The notes under the pieces: model-generated | The model's input: only the letters and a program-made list of their open reading frames with translations | Database searches by the model: none | What the model was told of the DNA's origin: nothing | Source of the DNA: Methylobacterium phyllostachyos | GTDB taxonomy: Bacteria > Pseudomonadota > Alphaproteobacteria > Rhizobiales > Beijerinckiaceae | Direction of reading: 5' to 3' | Assembly (NCBI RefSeq): GCF_900103445.1 | Contig: NZ_FNHS01000006.1 | Coordinates: 186,001 to 250,000 of the forward strand | Length of the DNA stretch: 64,000 nucleotides | Part shown: positions 20,491 to 30,482 of the stretch, piece after piece | Numbering within the stretch: position 1 is the first letter of the stretch | Layout of the letters: each line of letters starts with the position of its first letter | Made by a program: the position numbers and the translations under genes

Positions 20491-20916
20491 TCAGGCGACC
20501 TTCAGCCCGACGTTGACGTTGCCACGGGTGGCGTTCGAGTACGGGCACACCTGATGGGCGGCGTCCACGAGCTTCTGCGCGTCTGCGTGGTCGAGGCCGG
20601 GCAGGCTGATCGTCAGGTCGGCGGTGATGCCGAAGCCGCCCTCGGAGCGCGGGCCGATGCCGACCTCGGCGGTGACGCTGGTGTCGGTTGGGACCTTCAG
20701 CTGCAGCGAGGGGGCGACGGCCTTCATCGCGCCGAGGAAGCAAGCCGAGTAACCGGAGGCGAAGAGCTGCTCCGGGTTCGCGCCCGAACCACCGGCGCCG
20801 CCGAGTTCCTTCGGGGTGGAGAGCTTGACCTCGAAGCTGCCATCAGCCGTCCGGGCGGTGCCATCGCGGCCCCCGGTGGCGGTAGCGGTGGTGCGGTACT
20901 TCACGTCAACGGACAT
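20491..20916 (-). CDS. ohr: Organic hydroperoxide resistance protein Ohr (OsmC family)
   Basis: Ohr is a cytoplasmic thiol peroxidase that detoxifies organic and lipid hydroperoxides. The 141-residue product has both redox Cys, in YSACFLGAM and VCPYSNATRGN, and the N-terminal pattern YRTTATATGGRDGTA. The ATG at 20916 has GGAG upstream, and the Met at 20934 is less likely. A sigma70-like promoter lies just upstream. No ohrR regulator gene is adjacent. Confidence 0.93.
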   Translation of the reverse strand: MSVDVKYRTTATATGGRDGTARTADGSFEVKLSTPKELGGAGGSGANPEQLFASGYSACFLGAMKAVAPSLQLKVPTDTSVTAEVGIGPRSEGGFGITADLTISLPGLDHADAQKLVDAAHQVCPYSNATRGNVNVGLKVA

Positions 20917-20970
20917 GGGCAATCTCCGGTCCAACGAATGGGAGTCGGCGTGTAGGCGCCGGCAGCGCTC

Positions 20971-20999
20971 TGTATAGGTCCAAAATAGATTGTGCGCAA
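20971..20999 (-). promoter_or_regulatory. Probable ohr promoter
   Basis: On the minus strand, TTGCGC (20999-20994) and TATACA (20976-20971) are separated by 17 bases, a good sigma70-type arrangement about 55 bases upstream of the ohr ATG. The -35 lies in an AT-rich tract containing AATTAAATTGCGCACAAT, which resembles the AATT-rich operators bound by OhrR/MarR-type repressors. This is inference from pattern only. Confidence 0.5.
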
Positions 21000-21006
21000 T
21001 TTAATT

Positions 21007-22728
21007 TCAGGGATCGATCAGCGCGAAGCGATCGACGTCCACGAGGCCGCGGTCGGTGATCTTGAGGTGCGGGATCACGGGCAGGGGCAGGAACGCCACC
21101 TGCAGGAACGGCTCGGGCAGCACGACGCCGAGGCCCTTCGCGGCGGCCCGCAGCGTCACGAGCGAGGCGCGAATCGCGTCGAACGGCGCGAGGCTCATCA
21201 GCCCGGCCAGGGGTAGGGCGATTTCGGCGAGGACACGCTCACCCTCCACCACGACGAAGCCGCCTTCGATCGCGCCGAGGCGGTTCACGGCCACCGCCAT
21301 GTCAGCCTCATCGACCCCGACCACCGTGATGTTGTGGCTGTCATGCCCGACCGAGGAGGCGATCGCCCCCCGTTTCAGGCCGAAACCCTTCACGAACGCG
21401 ACGCCGATGCCGCGTTCCCCCGGCGCCGTCCGGCCGTGCCGCTCCACCACGGCCACCTTGATGACATCCTGGTCGAGATCGACCCGGCGCTCGCCCCCGG
21501 AATAGGGCAGGGTGAGATCGTGGCGGAGGGTGATGATCTTACCCGGGACGACGCCGATGACCGGCGTCGACGGTCCGGAGCCCGGCGCGGCGAAGTCGGC
21601 GGCCGTCACGTGTCGCGCCCGCAGGCTGCCACGTCCGATCGGCGCGACCGGCGGGCGGGCGTCGAACAGGGATGCGTTCACCGCGCGTCCGGCTCTGAAG
21701 ACCTGTGACACGGCGCAAGTGTCGAGGTCATCCAGCACCACGAGGTCGGCCCGCTGCCCCGGAGCGACGAGGCCCCGGTCGTGCAGCCCGAAGGCCCGCG
21801 CGGCCGACCACGAGGCCGCCCGGTAGGCTGCCAGCGGCGGCGCACCCAGAGCGATGGCAGTGCGGATGACGTAATCGAGGTGGCCTTCCTCAGCGATGTC
21901 GAGCGGGTTCCGGTCGTCGGTGCAGAAGGCCAGGAACGGCGCCGTGCGCTCGGTCAGGATCGGCGCCAGGGCGTGCAGATCCTTGGACACCGAGCCCTCG
22001 CGGATCAGCACGGTCATGCCCTTGGAGAGCTTTTCGAGCGCCTCCTCGGGCGTCGTCGCCTCGTGCTCCGTGCGGATGCCGGCCGCGATGTAGCCGTTGA
22101 GGGCGTGGCCGCGCAGCAGCGGCGCGTGACCGTCGATGTGCCGGCCCGCGAAGGCCGCCAGTTTCTCCAAGACCGTGGGATCGCCGGCCAGCACGCCGGG
22201 AAAGTTCATGAACTCCGCCAGCCCGATCACCTTCGGATGGTGGGCGAAGGGCAGCAGGTCGGCGGCCGTGATCCGCGCGCCGGAGGTCTCGAGGTGATCG
22301 GTGGCCGGGACGCAGGCCGAGAGCTGCACCCGCAGGTCCATGGCGAGCGTCCCGGCGGATTCGAGGAACCACGTGAAGGCGTCTGTCCCGAGGACGTTGG
22401 CCATCTCGTGCGGATCGCAGATCCCGGTGGTGACCCCGTGCGGCAGGACGCAGCGCTCGAATTCCTGCGGCGGCATCAGCGAGGATTCGACGTGGAAATG
22501 TGTGTCGATGAAGCCCGGCACCACGATCCGGCCGGTGATGTCGATCTCGCGCCTTCCACGATAGCTGCCGAAGGTGCCCACGATCCGATCGCCGCAGATG
22601 GCGATGTCGGAGGCGACGAGGTCGCCGGTGACGAGATCGAGGAAGCGGCCGCCCTTCAGCACGAGGTCGGCCTCGCTCCGCCCTTGGCCCTGGTCGATCG
22701 TCCGCCGCAGGAAGTCTACCTGGTCCAT
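21007..22728 (-). CDS. ade: Adenine deaminase
   Basis: The product has about 573 residues of the amidohydrolase superfamily, converting adenine to hypoxanthine and ammonia for purine salvage. The metal-binding [11 protein letters not shown] motif follows GFIDT near residue 80, then [22 protein letters not shown] and the late FCTDDRNP. The C-terminal domain contains [13 protein letters not shown], typical of bacterial Ade. ATG at 22728 has GAGG 8 bases upstream; the Met at 22764 is less likely. It is divergent from ilvD. Confidence 0.95.
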   Translation of the reverse strand: MDQVDFLRRTIDQGQGRSEADLVLKGGRFLDLVTGDLVASDIAICGDRIVGTFGSYRGRREIDITGRIVVPGFIDTHFHVESSLMPPQEFERCVLPHGVTTGICDPHEMANVLGTDAFTWFLESAGTLAMDLRVQLSACVPATDHLETSGARITAADLLPFAHHPKVIGLAEFMNFPGVLAGDPTVLEKLAAFAGRHIDGHAPLLRGHALNGYIAAGIRTEHEATTPEEALEKLSKGMTVLIREGSVSKDLHALAPILTERTAPFLAFCTDDRNPLDIAEEGHLDYVIRTAIALGAPPLAAYRAASWSAARAFGLHDRGLVAPGQRADLVVLDDLDTCAVSQVFRAGRAVNASLFDARPPVAPIGRGSLRARHVTAADFAAPGSGPSTPVIGVVPGKIITLRHDLTLPYSGGERRVDLDQDVIKVAVVERHGRTAPGERGIGVAFVKGFGLKRGAIASSVGHDSHNITVVGVDEADMAVAVNRLGAIEGGFVVVEGERVLAEIALPLAGLMSLAPFDAIRASLVTLRAAAKGLGVVLPEPFLQVAFLPLPVIPHLKITDRGLVDVDRFALIDP

Positions 22729-22852
22729 CGTCACCTCGCCGCCTGCGGTATCTGCCGCGAGCATGCCACGGATGCGTGGCCCTCGGCGACGCTTGCGGTC
22801 GGACGGTTGCGAGCGCAGAAGCCCTCCACCTTCGAACCGATCGAATCCCGCG

Positions 22853-24682
22853 ATGCCCGCCTATCGTTCCCGCACCACCACCCATGGCCGCAACATGGCC
22901 GGCGCCCGTGGCCTCTGGCGCGCCACCGGCATGAAGGACGGCGATTTCGGCAAGCCGATCATCGCGGTCGTGAACTCCTTCACGCAGTTCGTGCCCGGCC
23001 ACGTCCACCTGAAGGATCTCGGCCAGCTCGTGGCCCGCGAGATCGAGGCGGCCGGCGGCGTCGCCAAGGAGTTCAACACGATTGCGGTCGATGACGGCAT
23101 CGCCATGGGCCATGACGGGATGCTGTACTCGCTTCCCTCCCGGGAACTGATCGCCGATTCGGTCGAGTACATGGTCAACGCGCACTGCGCCGACGCGATG
23201 GTGTGCATCTCGAACTGCGACAAGATCACCCCCGGTATGCTGATGGCGACGCTCCGCCTCAACATCCCGACCGTGTTCGTCTCCGGCGGCCCCATGGAGG
23301 CCGGCAAGGTGCAGCTGCCGGGCATCGCCAAGAAGGTCGATCTGGTCGATGCCATGATCGCGGCGGCCGACGACCGGATCTCCGATGACGACGTCGCGGT
23401 GATCGAGCGCTCGGCCTGTCCGACCTGCGGCTCGTGCTCGGGCATGTTCACGGCGAACTCGATGAACTGCCTGACCGAGGCCCTCGGCCTCGCGCTGCCC
23501 GGCAACGGCTCGGTGCTGGCCACCCATGCTGACCGCAAGCGGCTGTTCGTGGAGGCCGGGCATCTGATCGTGGATCTCGCCCGGCGCCATTACGAGCAGG
23601 ACGATGCCGGCGTGCTGCCCCGGGCGGTGGCGAGCTTCAAGGCGTTCGAGAACGCCATGACCCTCGACATCGCCATGGGCGGCTCGACCAACACCGTGCT
23701 GCATCTGCTCGCCGCCGCCCACGAGGGCGAGGTGCCGTTCACCATGGCCGACATCGACCGCCTATCCCGCCGGGTGCCGGTGCTGTGTAAGGTCGCCCCG
23801 GCGGTCGCCAACGTCCACATGGAGGACGTGCACCGGGCCGGCGGCATCATGGGCATCCTGGGCGAGCTCGACCGGGCCGGCCTGATCGACACCACGGTCG
23901 GCAACGTCTCGGCCGGGACGCTCGGCGGCGCGCTCGCCCGCTGGGACGTACGCGGCGAACCGTCCGCCTCGGTCCAAACCTTTTACCGGGCGGCGCCCGG
24001 TGGCGTGCCGACCCAGGTGGCGTTCAGCCAGGAATCCCGCTTCGACGCGCTGGATCTCGACCGCGAGGGTGGCGTGATCCGCGAAGCCGCGCACGCCTAT
24101 TCGCAGGATGGCGGCCTCGCGGTGCTGTACGGCAACCTCGCCGAGCAGGGCTGCATCGTGAAGACGGCCGGCGTCGATGCCTCGATCCTGACCTTCGAAG
24201 GGACGGCCAGGGTCTTCGAGAGCCAGGATGCGGCCGTCGATGGCATCCTCAACGGCAAGGTGAAGGCCGGCGAGGTCGTGCTGATCCGCTACGAGGGCCC
24301 CCGCGGTGGTCCCGGCATGCAGGAGATGCTCTATCCGACGAGCTACCTCAAATCGAAGGGGCTCGGCAAAGCCTGCGCGCTGGTCACCGACGGGCGGTTC
24401 TCCGGCGGTTCCTCCGGCCTGTCGATCGGCCATGTCTCGCCGGAGGCGGCCGAGGGCGGCCTGATCGGCCTCGTGCGCGACGGCGACACCATCGCCATCG
24501 ACATCCCGAACCGCAGCATCCGCCTCGACGTGGAGGAGGTGGAGTTGCAGCGGCGGCGGGCCGCGCAAGCGGCGGCGGGCTGGCAGCCGGCGAGCCCGCG
24601 CAAGCGCAAGGTCAGCGCGGCATTGCGCGCCTACGCGATGCTGACGACGAGCGCCGCCCACGGGGCGGTGCGCCGCCTCTGA
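22853..24682 (+). CDS. ilvD: Dihydroxy-acid dehydratase IlvD
   Basis: IlvD dehydrates 2,3-dihydroxy-isovalerate and -methylvalerate in valine and isoleucine synthesis, using an iron-sulfur cluster. The 609 residues start [20 protein letters not shown]. Cluster Cys occur in [11 protein letters not shown] and [20 protein letters not shown]; the C-terminal [21 protein letters not shown] is typical. The frame is open upstream of 22853, but that part shadows the divergent ade gene. The stop abuts the convergent SGNH gene. Confidence 0.97.
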   Translation: MPAYRSRTTTHGRNMAGARGLWRATGMKDGDFGKPIIAVVNSFTQFVPGHVHLKDLGQLVAREIEAAGGVAKEFNTIAVDDGIAMGHDGMLYSLPSRELIADSVEYMVNAHCADAMVCISNCDKITPGMLMATLRLNIPTVFVSGGPMEAGKVQLPGIAKKVDLVDAMIAAADDRISDDDVAVIERSACPTCGSCSGMFTANSMNCLTEALGLALPGNGSVLATHADRKRLFVEAGHLIVDLARRHYEQDDAGVLPRAVASFKAFENAMTLDIAMGGSTNTVLHLLAAAHEGEVPFTMADIDRLSRRVPVLCKVAPAVANVHMEDVHRAGGIMGILGELDRAGLIDTTVGNVSAGTLGGALARWDVRGEPSASVQTFYRAAPGGVPTQVAFSQESRFDALDLDREGGVIREAAHAYSQDGGLAVLYGNLAEQGCIVKTAGVDASILTFEGTARVFESQDAAVDGILNGKVKAGEVVLIRYEGPRGGPGMQEMLYPTSYLKSKGLGKACALVTDGRFSGGSSGLSIGHVSPEAAEGGLIGLVRDGDTIAIDIPNRSIRLDVEEVELQRRRAAQAAAGWQPASPRKRKVSAALRAYAMLTTSAAHGAVRRL

Positions 24683-25357
24683 TCAGCGGCTGGCGAGGAC
24701 CAGGGCAGCGATGGCGGCCAGCATCGCCGCAGCGATCACGAAGCCCACGGCGCGGCGACGCCATGGGGAGGGCGCGGGCGTGACGACGGCTTCGGTGCCG
24801 GTCGGACCGCGCCCAAGCGACGACAGCATCAACGGCTCGATCGCCGCATAGCCGGCCCGGCTGAGGTGAAGCCCGTCCGTCCCGTACGCTTTCCGCAGGG
24901 CGCCGGATGAATCCGCCAGGATGGAGAAGTAGTCGATATAGGTCGCCCCGTGCTCGTGCGCGTGCTCCCGGAGCCACGTGTTGACCGCCATGATCATGGC
25001 TGGGGCATCCCGCACCTCCGGATTCCACGGGATCCGGGCGGCCGGCATGATAGAACCCACCCAGGCCTTCACCCCCATCGCCCGCGCCTCGTCGAGCATG
25101 CCGGCGATTGTGCGGGCAATTTCATCGGCGGGAACGAAGAACCCCTCGTTACGGCCGATATCGTTCACGCCGCACAGGAGGTGGACGCCCCGGGCGCCGG
25201 TTTCTTCGAGGTCGCGGCGGAACCGCATGGTGATCCAGCGCGCCGTCTGGCCCGATCCCCCGCGGGGGATCAGACCATAGGCCGCGAAGGTCTCGGCACG
25301 GTGGAAACCCCATTGCTCGGTGATCGAGTCTCCGATGAAGACGATCGGCTCCACCAT
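24683..25357 (-). CDS. SGNH/GDSL-family hydrolase with C-terminal membrane anchor
   Basis: The 224 residues open with the nucleophile block VFIGDSITEQWG, then GGSGQTA (Gly), CGVNDIG (Asn) and the late DGLHLSRAGY with the catalytic Asp-His pair. This is a complete SGNH set, so esterase or lipase-like activity is likely. The last 25 residues form one hydrophobic segment (AVGFVIAAAMLAAIAALVLA) after a basic stretch, consistent with a tail anchor. Substrate is unknown. It converges on ilvD with no gap and is followed upstream by another SGNH-like gene. Confidence 0.8.
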   Translation of the reverse strand: MVEPIVFIGDSITEQWGFHRAETFAAYGLIPRGGSGQTARWITMRFRRDLEETGARGVHLLCGVNDIGRNEGFFVPADEIARTIAGMLDEARAMGVKAWVGSIMPAARIPWNPEVRDAPAMIMAVNTWLREHAHEHGATYIDYFSILADSSGALRKAYGTDGLHLSRAGYAAIEPLMLSSLGRGPTGTEAVVTPAPSPWRRRAVGFVIAAAMLAAIAALVLASR

Positions 25358-25360
25358 ACC

Positions 25361-26398
25361 TCAGACCGAAGTCCCGGTCCGAGTATCCAGGAAAGCCGCG
25401 ATCTCTGCCTGCAGCCGGTCGGCCACCATCTGACGGCCCTCGGACGTCACGTGCACGATGTCGGTGAACAGGTGACGGCTCTCACCCTCGAACAGCTTGC
25501 TGAGGTCTTGCACCGCGAAGGGCGCTTGGCCGCCGCCGGCAAGGTCGAGCCGGTCGAGCACGCCTGCGAACCGCGTGTACTGCCTATCGAGATAGGCCAG
25601 GAAGGGGCCGGAGGCGACGGTTTCCTCGTCGGCCGCAAGCTCGGTTTTACGGACGATCGTGGGCTGCAGATAGAACCGGACCGGTGCACCGATGCCAGGC
25701 GCTAACCGGGCGAGGCGCTTCAACGACACTTCAAACTGCCGTACCACCTCCCATTCCCAGATGTCCGATTGCCAGTTCGTCAAAGCGCGCAGGTTCTCGA
25801 GACGATTGAAGATCATCTCCTGCAGACGGTCGTAGGACAGCTCCTCCGCGTCGGTTTCCGCACCCGTCTGGTCGAAAAAGAAGCCGTGGAGGCATTCGCT
25901 GACGAAGTGATTGTATGGACAACCCGCCCGCGGATCGAAACTCCAGGGCTGGAAGATGTCGGTGCCGCCACCGACGATCAGGATCACGTCCGGCTGGAGA
26001 TCCATGAGCCGGGTGGTGATCAGGGCGATCATTTGATTCAGGCAAGCGGAGATCGCGCCGAAATTGTAGACGCGCGCGCCTTCGCCGTGGATGCGCTTCA
26101 AGCCACTCTCGAGTCGACCAGGCACCGTGTCGGCGAAGACCTGTCCGTCGACGAGGGTGCTGTCGCCAACCACGAAGACGCGCAGCGTCTCCGAGGCGGG
26201 ACGCGTATCGGCGTGGATGTCGTTGCGGTAGCCCAGGACGTCGTAACGCCAATTCCTGTCCGCCAGAGGCGCCAACGGCTTGCCGGCGAACTGCACGTAC
26301 GGCGCCGGGAAACGCGTGTTGGCGTCGAAGCTCTGGAACAGCTTCAGGAACCTCTGCCGTCGCGTGTGCTCGTCAGCGTCATACGGCCGTTGAGCCAT
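25361..26398 (-). CDS. SGNH-fold hydrolase-like protein
   Basis: The 345-residue protein contains VFVVGDSTLVDGQVF (GDS nucleophile), an NFGAISACLNQMIAL block, VGGGTDIFQP, and a C-terminal DIVHVTSEGRQMVADRL with Asp and His in place for catalysis. It is longer than simple GDSL esterases and resembles SGNH proteins found near polysaccharide genes. No signal peptide is evident. ATG at 26398 has a GGAGAGAGGA ribosome-binding site. The stop is 3 bases from the next SGNH gene, so the two are probably co-transcribed. Confidence 0.65.
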   Translation of the reverse strand: MAQRPYDADEHTRRQRFLKLFQSFDANTRFPAPYVQFAGKPLAPLADRNWRYDVLGYRNDIHADTRPASETLRVFVVGDSTLVDGQVFADTVPGRLESGLKRIHGEGARVYNFGAISACLNQMIALITTRLMDLQPDVILIVGGGTDIFQPWSFDPRAGCPYNHFVSECLHGFFFDQTGAETDAEELSYDRLQEMIFNRLENLRALTNWQSDIWEWEVVRQFEVSLKRLARLAPGIGAPVRFYLQPTIVRKTELAADEETVASGPFLAYLDRQYTRFAGVLDRLDLAGGGQAPFAVQDLSKLFEGESRHLFTDIVHVTSEGRQMVADRLQAEIAAFLDTRTGTSV

Positions 26399-26550
26399 GA
26401 TTCCTCTCTCCTTCCGGCCGCTACGACAGCGCCACCACGGCACGCCCCGGCTTCGAGTCGAGCTCGCTTGCCCCGCGAGCGGGTACGGCTCTCAATCGCT
26501 GCGAAGTCCGCTCTTTCGGCAAGCCGGCGCGCACCTCGGCAGGGATGAGG

Positions 26551-27522
26551 TTAGCCACGCAGGGTGGCGTGATTGTCCAAGAACCAGCGGTAGGTCTGGC
26601 GCAAACCGTCCTCCAGACCGATCTCCGGACGCCAGCCCATGGCCGCGAGCCGCGACACGTCCATCAGTTTGCGCGGCGTGCCGTCGGGCTTCGTCGCGTC
26701 GAAGTCCAGTCGGCCCTCGTAGCCGATCACCCGTGCGAGCGCCTCGGCCAGTTCGCGGATCGTGCAATCCTCGCCGGTGCCGACGTTGATATGCGACAGG
26801 TCCGGCCGCGTGTTCGCGGCGTAGACCGCATCCTCCATCTCCATCACGAACACGCTGGCCCGCGCCATATCGTCGACATGCAGGAATTCGCGCATGGCCC
26901 GGCCGGTCCCCCACACCGTCACGCTGGCCTGGGCCGCCTCCTTCGCCTCGTGCAGGCGGCGCATCAGCGCCGGCAAGACATGGGCGTTCTCGGGGTGGAA
27001 GTTGTCGTTGGGTCCGTAGAGGTTGGTCGGCATCACGCTGCGATAGCGCCGCCCGTACTGGCGGTTGTAACTCTCGCACATCTTGATGCCGGCGATCTTG
27101 GCAATGGCGTAGGGTTCGTTGGTCGGCTCCAGGACGCCCGTGAGCAGGGCGTCCTCGCGCATGGGCTGTTCGGCCAGCTTGGGGTAGATGCACGACGAAC
27201 CGAGGAACAGCAGCCGATCGACGCCGCTCGTGTGGGCGGCGTGAATGATGTTGGTCTGGATGACGAGGTTGTCGTGGATGAACTCGGCCGGGTAGGTGTT
27301 GTTGGCGTGGATGCCGCCGACCTTCGCGGCGGCGAGGTAGACCTGATCGATCCGATTGTCGGCGAGGTAGCGGCGAACCGCGGCCTGATCGAGCAGATCG
27401 AGGCTCGCCCGGTCGGCGGTGAGGATGTGCGCATGGCCCTGCGCCTGTAAGCGACGCACGATCGCTGAGCCGACCATCCCACGATGGCCCGCGACAAAGA
27501 TGGTCTGAGTCCGGCCGTCCAT
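26551..27522 (-). CDS. fcl: GDP-L-fucose synthase
   Basis: Fcl is an NADPH-dependent epimerase/reductase that turns GDP-4-keto-6-deoxy-mannose into GDP-L-fucose for polysaccharides. The 323 residues show the nucleotide-binding [27 protein letters not shown], the SSCIYP serine, the YAIAKIAG Tyr/Lys pair, and [26 protein letters not shown], all diagnostic. ATG at 27522 is preferred to 27552. No gmd (GDP-mannose dehydratase) is adjacent, so the precursor enzyme must lie elsewhere. Confidence 0.93.
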   Translation of the reverse strand: MDGRTQTIFVAGHRGMVGSAIVRRLQAQGHAHILTADRASLDLLDQAAVRRYLADNRIDQVYLAAAKVGGIHANNTYPAEFIHDNLVIQTNIIHAAHTSGVDRLLFLGSSCIYPKLAEQPMREDALLTGVLEPTNEPYAIAKIAGIKMCESYNRQYGRRYRSVMPTNLYGPNDNFHPENAHVLPALMRRLHEAKEAAQASVTVWGTGRAMREFLHVDDMARASVFVMEMEDAVYAANTRPDLSHINVGTGEDCTIRELAEALARVIGYEGRLDFDATKPDGTPRKLMDVSRLAAMGWRPEIGLEDGLRQTYRWFLDNHATLRG

Positions 27523-27727
27523 CACCCGCCTCGTTTCTCGCCTGTCCCGCATTTGATGACGGCTCTATAGCGCCGTCCGCCCGAAGAATCGCCGCGCAGG
27601 CGCAGAAATTCTGGTCCGCATGGCTGCGGTGCAACGGCTGGCCCCCTCCGGCGCGCCGCTGCCAAGGGCTGGCATCCCGTTTGTGGGACGCAATTCGATC
27701 TTGCGCGCTGCCGAGGTGGCTTGTTAG

Positions 27728-27745
27728 TGTCAACCCATGTTGACA
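27728..27745. promoter_or_regulatory. CrtJ/PpsR-type operator at crtI
   Basis: TGTCAACCCATGTTGACA fits TGT-N12-ACA exactly. The surrounding GTGTCAA and TTGACAC (27727-27746) form a perfect 7-base inverted repeat. In phototrophic proteobacteria CrtJ/PpsR binds such sites to repress photosynthesis genes in oxygen or light. This copy covers the ATG at 27737 used as the crtI start. Confidence 0.75.
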
Positions 27746-29260
27746 CTCGCGGTCGATCAGCGCTTGGAAGCAGGGCACGATCGGCGACCGCATGCGCTCG
27801 TTATCGGCTCGGGATTCGGCGGGCTCGCCGCGGCCGTGCGGCTTGGTTCCCGCGGCTACAGGGTCACCGTTCTCGAGCGCCTCGAACAGGCAGGCGGACG
27901 TGCCCGGGTCCACCGTCAGGACGGTTTTACGTTCGATGCTGGGCCGACCATCGTCACCGCCCCCCAGCTCTTCGAAGAGCTTTGGACGCTGGCGGGGCAG
28001 AAACTCTCCGACGACGTGACCCTGGTGCCGATGGATCCGTTCTATCGGATCCGTTTCGCCGACGGCACGTCCTTCGCCTATAGCGGCGATCCCGAGCGCA
28101 TGCGCGCCGAGGTCGCCCGCTTCTCGCCCGACGACGTGGATGGGTACCAGCGTTTCATGGCCCACAGCAGGGCCGTGTGCCGCATCGGATTCGAGCAGCT
28201 TGGCCATGTGTCCTTCGGGCGCGTCGGCGCGATGATGAAGATCGCCCCGGACCTCCTGCGCCTGTCCGGGCATCGCTCCGTCCACGATGTGGTGGCGCGC
28301 TTCATCCGCGACGAGCGGCTGCGCACGGTGTTCAGCTTCCATCCGCTTCTGATCGGCGGAAATCCCTTCCGGGCCAGCGCAATCTACTGCTTGATCGCGG
28401 ATCTGGAGCGGCGTTGGGGCGTCCATTTCGCCAAGGGGGGCACCGGACAACTGGTCGATGGGCTGGTGAAGCTGATCCGCAGCCAGGGCGGCCGGGTCCG
28501 GCTCGGCGCCGACGTCGCGCGTATCCGCGTCGAGGGCGGAACGGCCACCGGGGTCGAACTCGAGAGCGGAGAGACGATCCCGGCCGACCTCGTGGTCTCG
28601 AACGCCGATTCAGCCGTGACGCATGCGCGTCTCCTGCCGGAGGCGCAACGCTGGAGCGCGGGTCGGTTCCGCCGGGCCCGCTCCTCCATGGGCCTCTTCG
28701 TCTGGTATTTCGGTACGAAGCGGCGTTATCCCGAGGTCGATCACCATACGATCTTGCTGGGACCGCGCTATCGCGGATTGCTCGCCGACATCTTCGACCG
28801 CAAGGTCCTGGCAGAGGATGCGAGCCTGTACCTGCATCGCCCCACCGCCACCGATTCGAGCCTCGCGCCGCCGGGTTGCGACGCCTTCTATGTGCTGGCG
28901 CCCGTGCCGAATCTGGCGGGCGGTCAGGATTGGGGCGCGCTGGCTGAGCCGTACCGGCGCCGGATCGCCCAGATTCTCGAATCCAGCGTCCTACCGGGTC
29001 TGTCGGAGGCGACTGTGACGTCGAAGGTGACGACGCCACAGGATTTCCAGGATGATTTCCTGAGCTATCGCGGCTCAGGATTCGGACTGGAGCCCGTGCT
29101 GACGCAATCGGCCTGGTTTCGGCCGCACAATCGGTCGGGCAACGTGCGCAACCTCTATCTGGTCGGCGCCGGCACGCATCCCGGCGCTGGCCTGCCCGGC
29201 GTGCTGTCCTCCGCTCGCGTCCTCGACAGCGTGGTTCCTGATGCCCGCGTTACCGCCTGA
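27737..29260 (+). CDS. crtI: Phytoene desaturase CrtI
   Basis: CrtI is an FAD-dependent membrane-associated desaturase that converts phytoene to neurosporene or lycopene. The 507 residues contain the dinucleotide motif VIGSGFGGLAAAVRLGSRG near residue 22, GGRARVHRQDGFTFDAGPTIV, and the C-terminal LYLVGAGTHPGAGLPGVLSSA. The ATG at 27737 lies inside a CrtJ/PpsR-type operator; an in-frame TTG downstream at about 27764 is an alternative start. The gene overlaps crtB by 20 bases. It differs from the CrtD-type desaturase at 51-52 kb. Confidence 0.93.
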   Translation: MLTLAVDQRLEAGHDRRPHALVIGSGFGGLAAAVRLGSRGYRVTVLERLEQAGGRARVHRQDGFTFDAGPTIVTAPQLFEELWTLAGQKLSDDVTLVPMDPFYRIRFADGTSFAYSGDPERMRAEVARFSPDDVDGYQRFMAHSRAVCRIGFEQLGHVSFGRVGAMMKIAPDLLRLSGHRSVHDVVARFIRDERLRTVFSFHPLLIGGNPFRASAIYCLIADLERRWGVHFAKGGTGQLVDGLVKLIRSQGGRVRLGADVARIRVEGGTATGVELESGETIPADLVVSNADSAVTHARLLPEAQRWSAGRFRRARSSMGLFVWYFGTKRRYPEVDHHTILLGPRYRGLLADIFDRKVLAEDASLYLHRPTATDSSLAPPGCDAFYVLAPVPNLAGGQDWGALAEPYRRRIAQILESSVLPGLSEATVTSKVTTPQDFQDDFLSYRGSGFGLEPVLTQSAWFRPHNRSGNVRNLYLVGAGTHPGAGLPGVLSSARVLDSVVPDARVTA

Positions 29261-30311
29261 ATTCGCCGCCGCGGCCGACCGGACCGCTTGCCGGACAGCC
29301 ATCCGGCATGGGTCGAGGAGCTTCTTCGCGGCCGGACAGCTCCTGCCCGGCGATGTCCGCGAGGCGGCCTACGGTCTCTACGCCTTCTGCCGGCTCTCGG
29401 ACGATCTCGTGGACGAGGCTGAGGACCCGGCCGCCTGCCACGACGCGGTGGCGCGCCTCGATCGCCGGATCGGCCGGGCCTATGCCGGCGATCCGGCCGA
29501 TACCCCCGCCGACCGGGCCTTCTCGGAAATCGTCGCCGCCTGCGCGATCCCGGAAGCTTTGCCGCGGGCCCTCATCGAGGGTTTCGCCTGGGATGCCGCG
29601 GGGAGGCGCTACGACGACCTCGGCGCGCTGCACGCCTATGCGGCCCGGGTTGCCGGCTCTGTCGGGGCGATGATGGCGCTCATCATGGGCGTGCGCAGTC
29701 CCGACGCGCTCGCCCGCGCCTGCGACCTCGGGGCGGCGATGCAGCTCACCAACATCGCCCGCGATGTCGGCGAGGATGCGCGCATGGGCCGGCTCTACCT
29801 GCCGCTCGACTGGATGCGGGCGGCCGGTCTCGACCCGGACGCGTTCCTGGCCGACCCGCGGCCGAGCCCTGCGCTCGCCGACATCGTCGCCCGACTGCTC
29901 GCCGAGGCGGATGGTCTCTACCGCCGCGCGGAGGCCGGTATCGCCGTGCTGCCGCCGCGCTGCCGGCCGGCCATCCGGGCCGCCGGGCTGATCTACGGCG
30001 AGATCGGACGCGTCATCGCGGCGCGTGGGCACGATCCGGTCACCCGCCGGGCTCGCGTCGGCGGCGTCCGCAAGCTCGCACTGATCGCCCGGGCGACCCG
30101 GGCTCCGGCTGTCTGCGGGGATCTCGCCGCGCCGGCGCTGCCGCAGGTGCAGTTCCTGATCGATGCGGTGACGGCGCATCCGCTCCCTCCCTTGCGTCAG
30201 CGGCCCGCCCTGCGGCCCTGGTGGGATGTCGCCGGCCGTGTCGTTCACGTCCTCGATCTGGTGGAACGCATCCGCGAACGGGAGGCCTTCGGCCGTTCTG
30301 CGCCTTCCTGA
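29241..30311 (+). CDS. crtB: Phytoene synthase CrtB
   Basis: CrtB condenses two geranylgeranyl diphosphates into phytoene, the first committed carotenoid step. Of 356 residues, the two Asp-rich sites are visible: CRLSDDLVDEAED near residue 50 and NIARDVGEDARMGRLYLP near residue 172. YGLYAFCR and SVGAMMALIMG are also typical. It begins 20 bases before the crtI stop. The C-terminus is about 40 residues longer than the shortest homologues. A 50-residue membrane protein gene follows within 9 bases. Confidence 0.95.
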   Translation: MPALPPEFAAAADRTACRTAIRHGSRSFFAAGQLLPGDVREAAYGLYAFCRLSDDLVDEAEDPAACHDAVARLDRRIGRAYAGDPADTPADRAFSEIVAACAIPEALPRALIEGFAWDAAGRRYDDLGALHAYAARVAGSVGAMMALIMGVRSPDALARACDLGAAMQLTNIARDVGEDARMGRLYLPLDWMRAAGLDPDAFLADPRPSPALADIVARLLAEADGLYRRAEAGIAVLPPRCRPAIRAAGLIYGEIGRVIAARGHDPVTRRARVGGVRKLALIARATRAPAVCGDLAAPALPQVQFLIDAVTAHPLPPLRQRPALRPWWDVAGRVVHVLDLVERIREREAFGRSAPS

Positions 30312-30320
30312 GGCGCGGCG

Positions 30321-30473
30321 ATGGGCGAGAATCTGTTCGCCGCCCTCGATTTCGGTCTGCCCTTCGCCGTGGTGTTCGGTCTGGGGGTCTGGCAACTGGT
30401 GGCCGTCCGCAGGAGCATCCGCCGCGACCGCGAGGCCTCCGGTCAGAGCCCACGCAAACCGGGCGACGCCTGA
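30321..30473 (+). CDS. Small membrane protein downstream of crtB
   Basis: ATG at 30321 opens a 50-residue frame that begins 9 bases after the crtB stop. It has one hydrophobic segment (FGLPFAVVFGLGVWQLVAV) followed by a basic, hydrophilic tail (RRSIRRDREASGQSPRKPGD), the profile expected of an inner-membrane anchor with a cytoplasmic tail. It is followed 9 bases later by the stop of convergent hemC. No function is known to me; a role in carotenoid or photosynthetic membrane assembly is only a guess from position. Confidence 0.6.
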   Translation: MGENLFAALDFGLPFAVVFGLGVWQLVAVRRSIRRDREASGQSPRKPGDA

Positions 30474-30482
30474 GTGGTGGGC

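Noticed and set aside
22574..22852. Upstream extension of the ilvD frame
   Set aside because: It overlaps the divergent ade gene, is Arg/Ser-rich, and the IlvD family starts at MPAYRSRTT.
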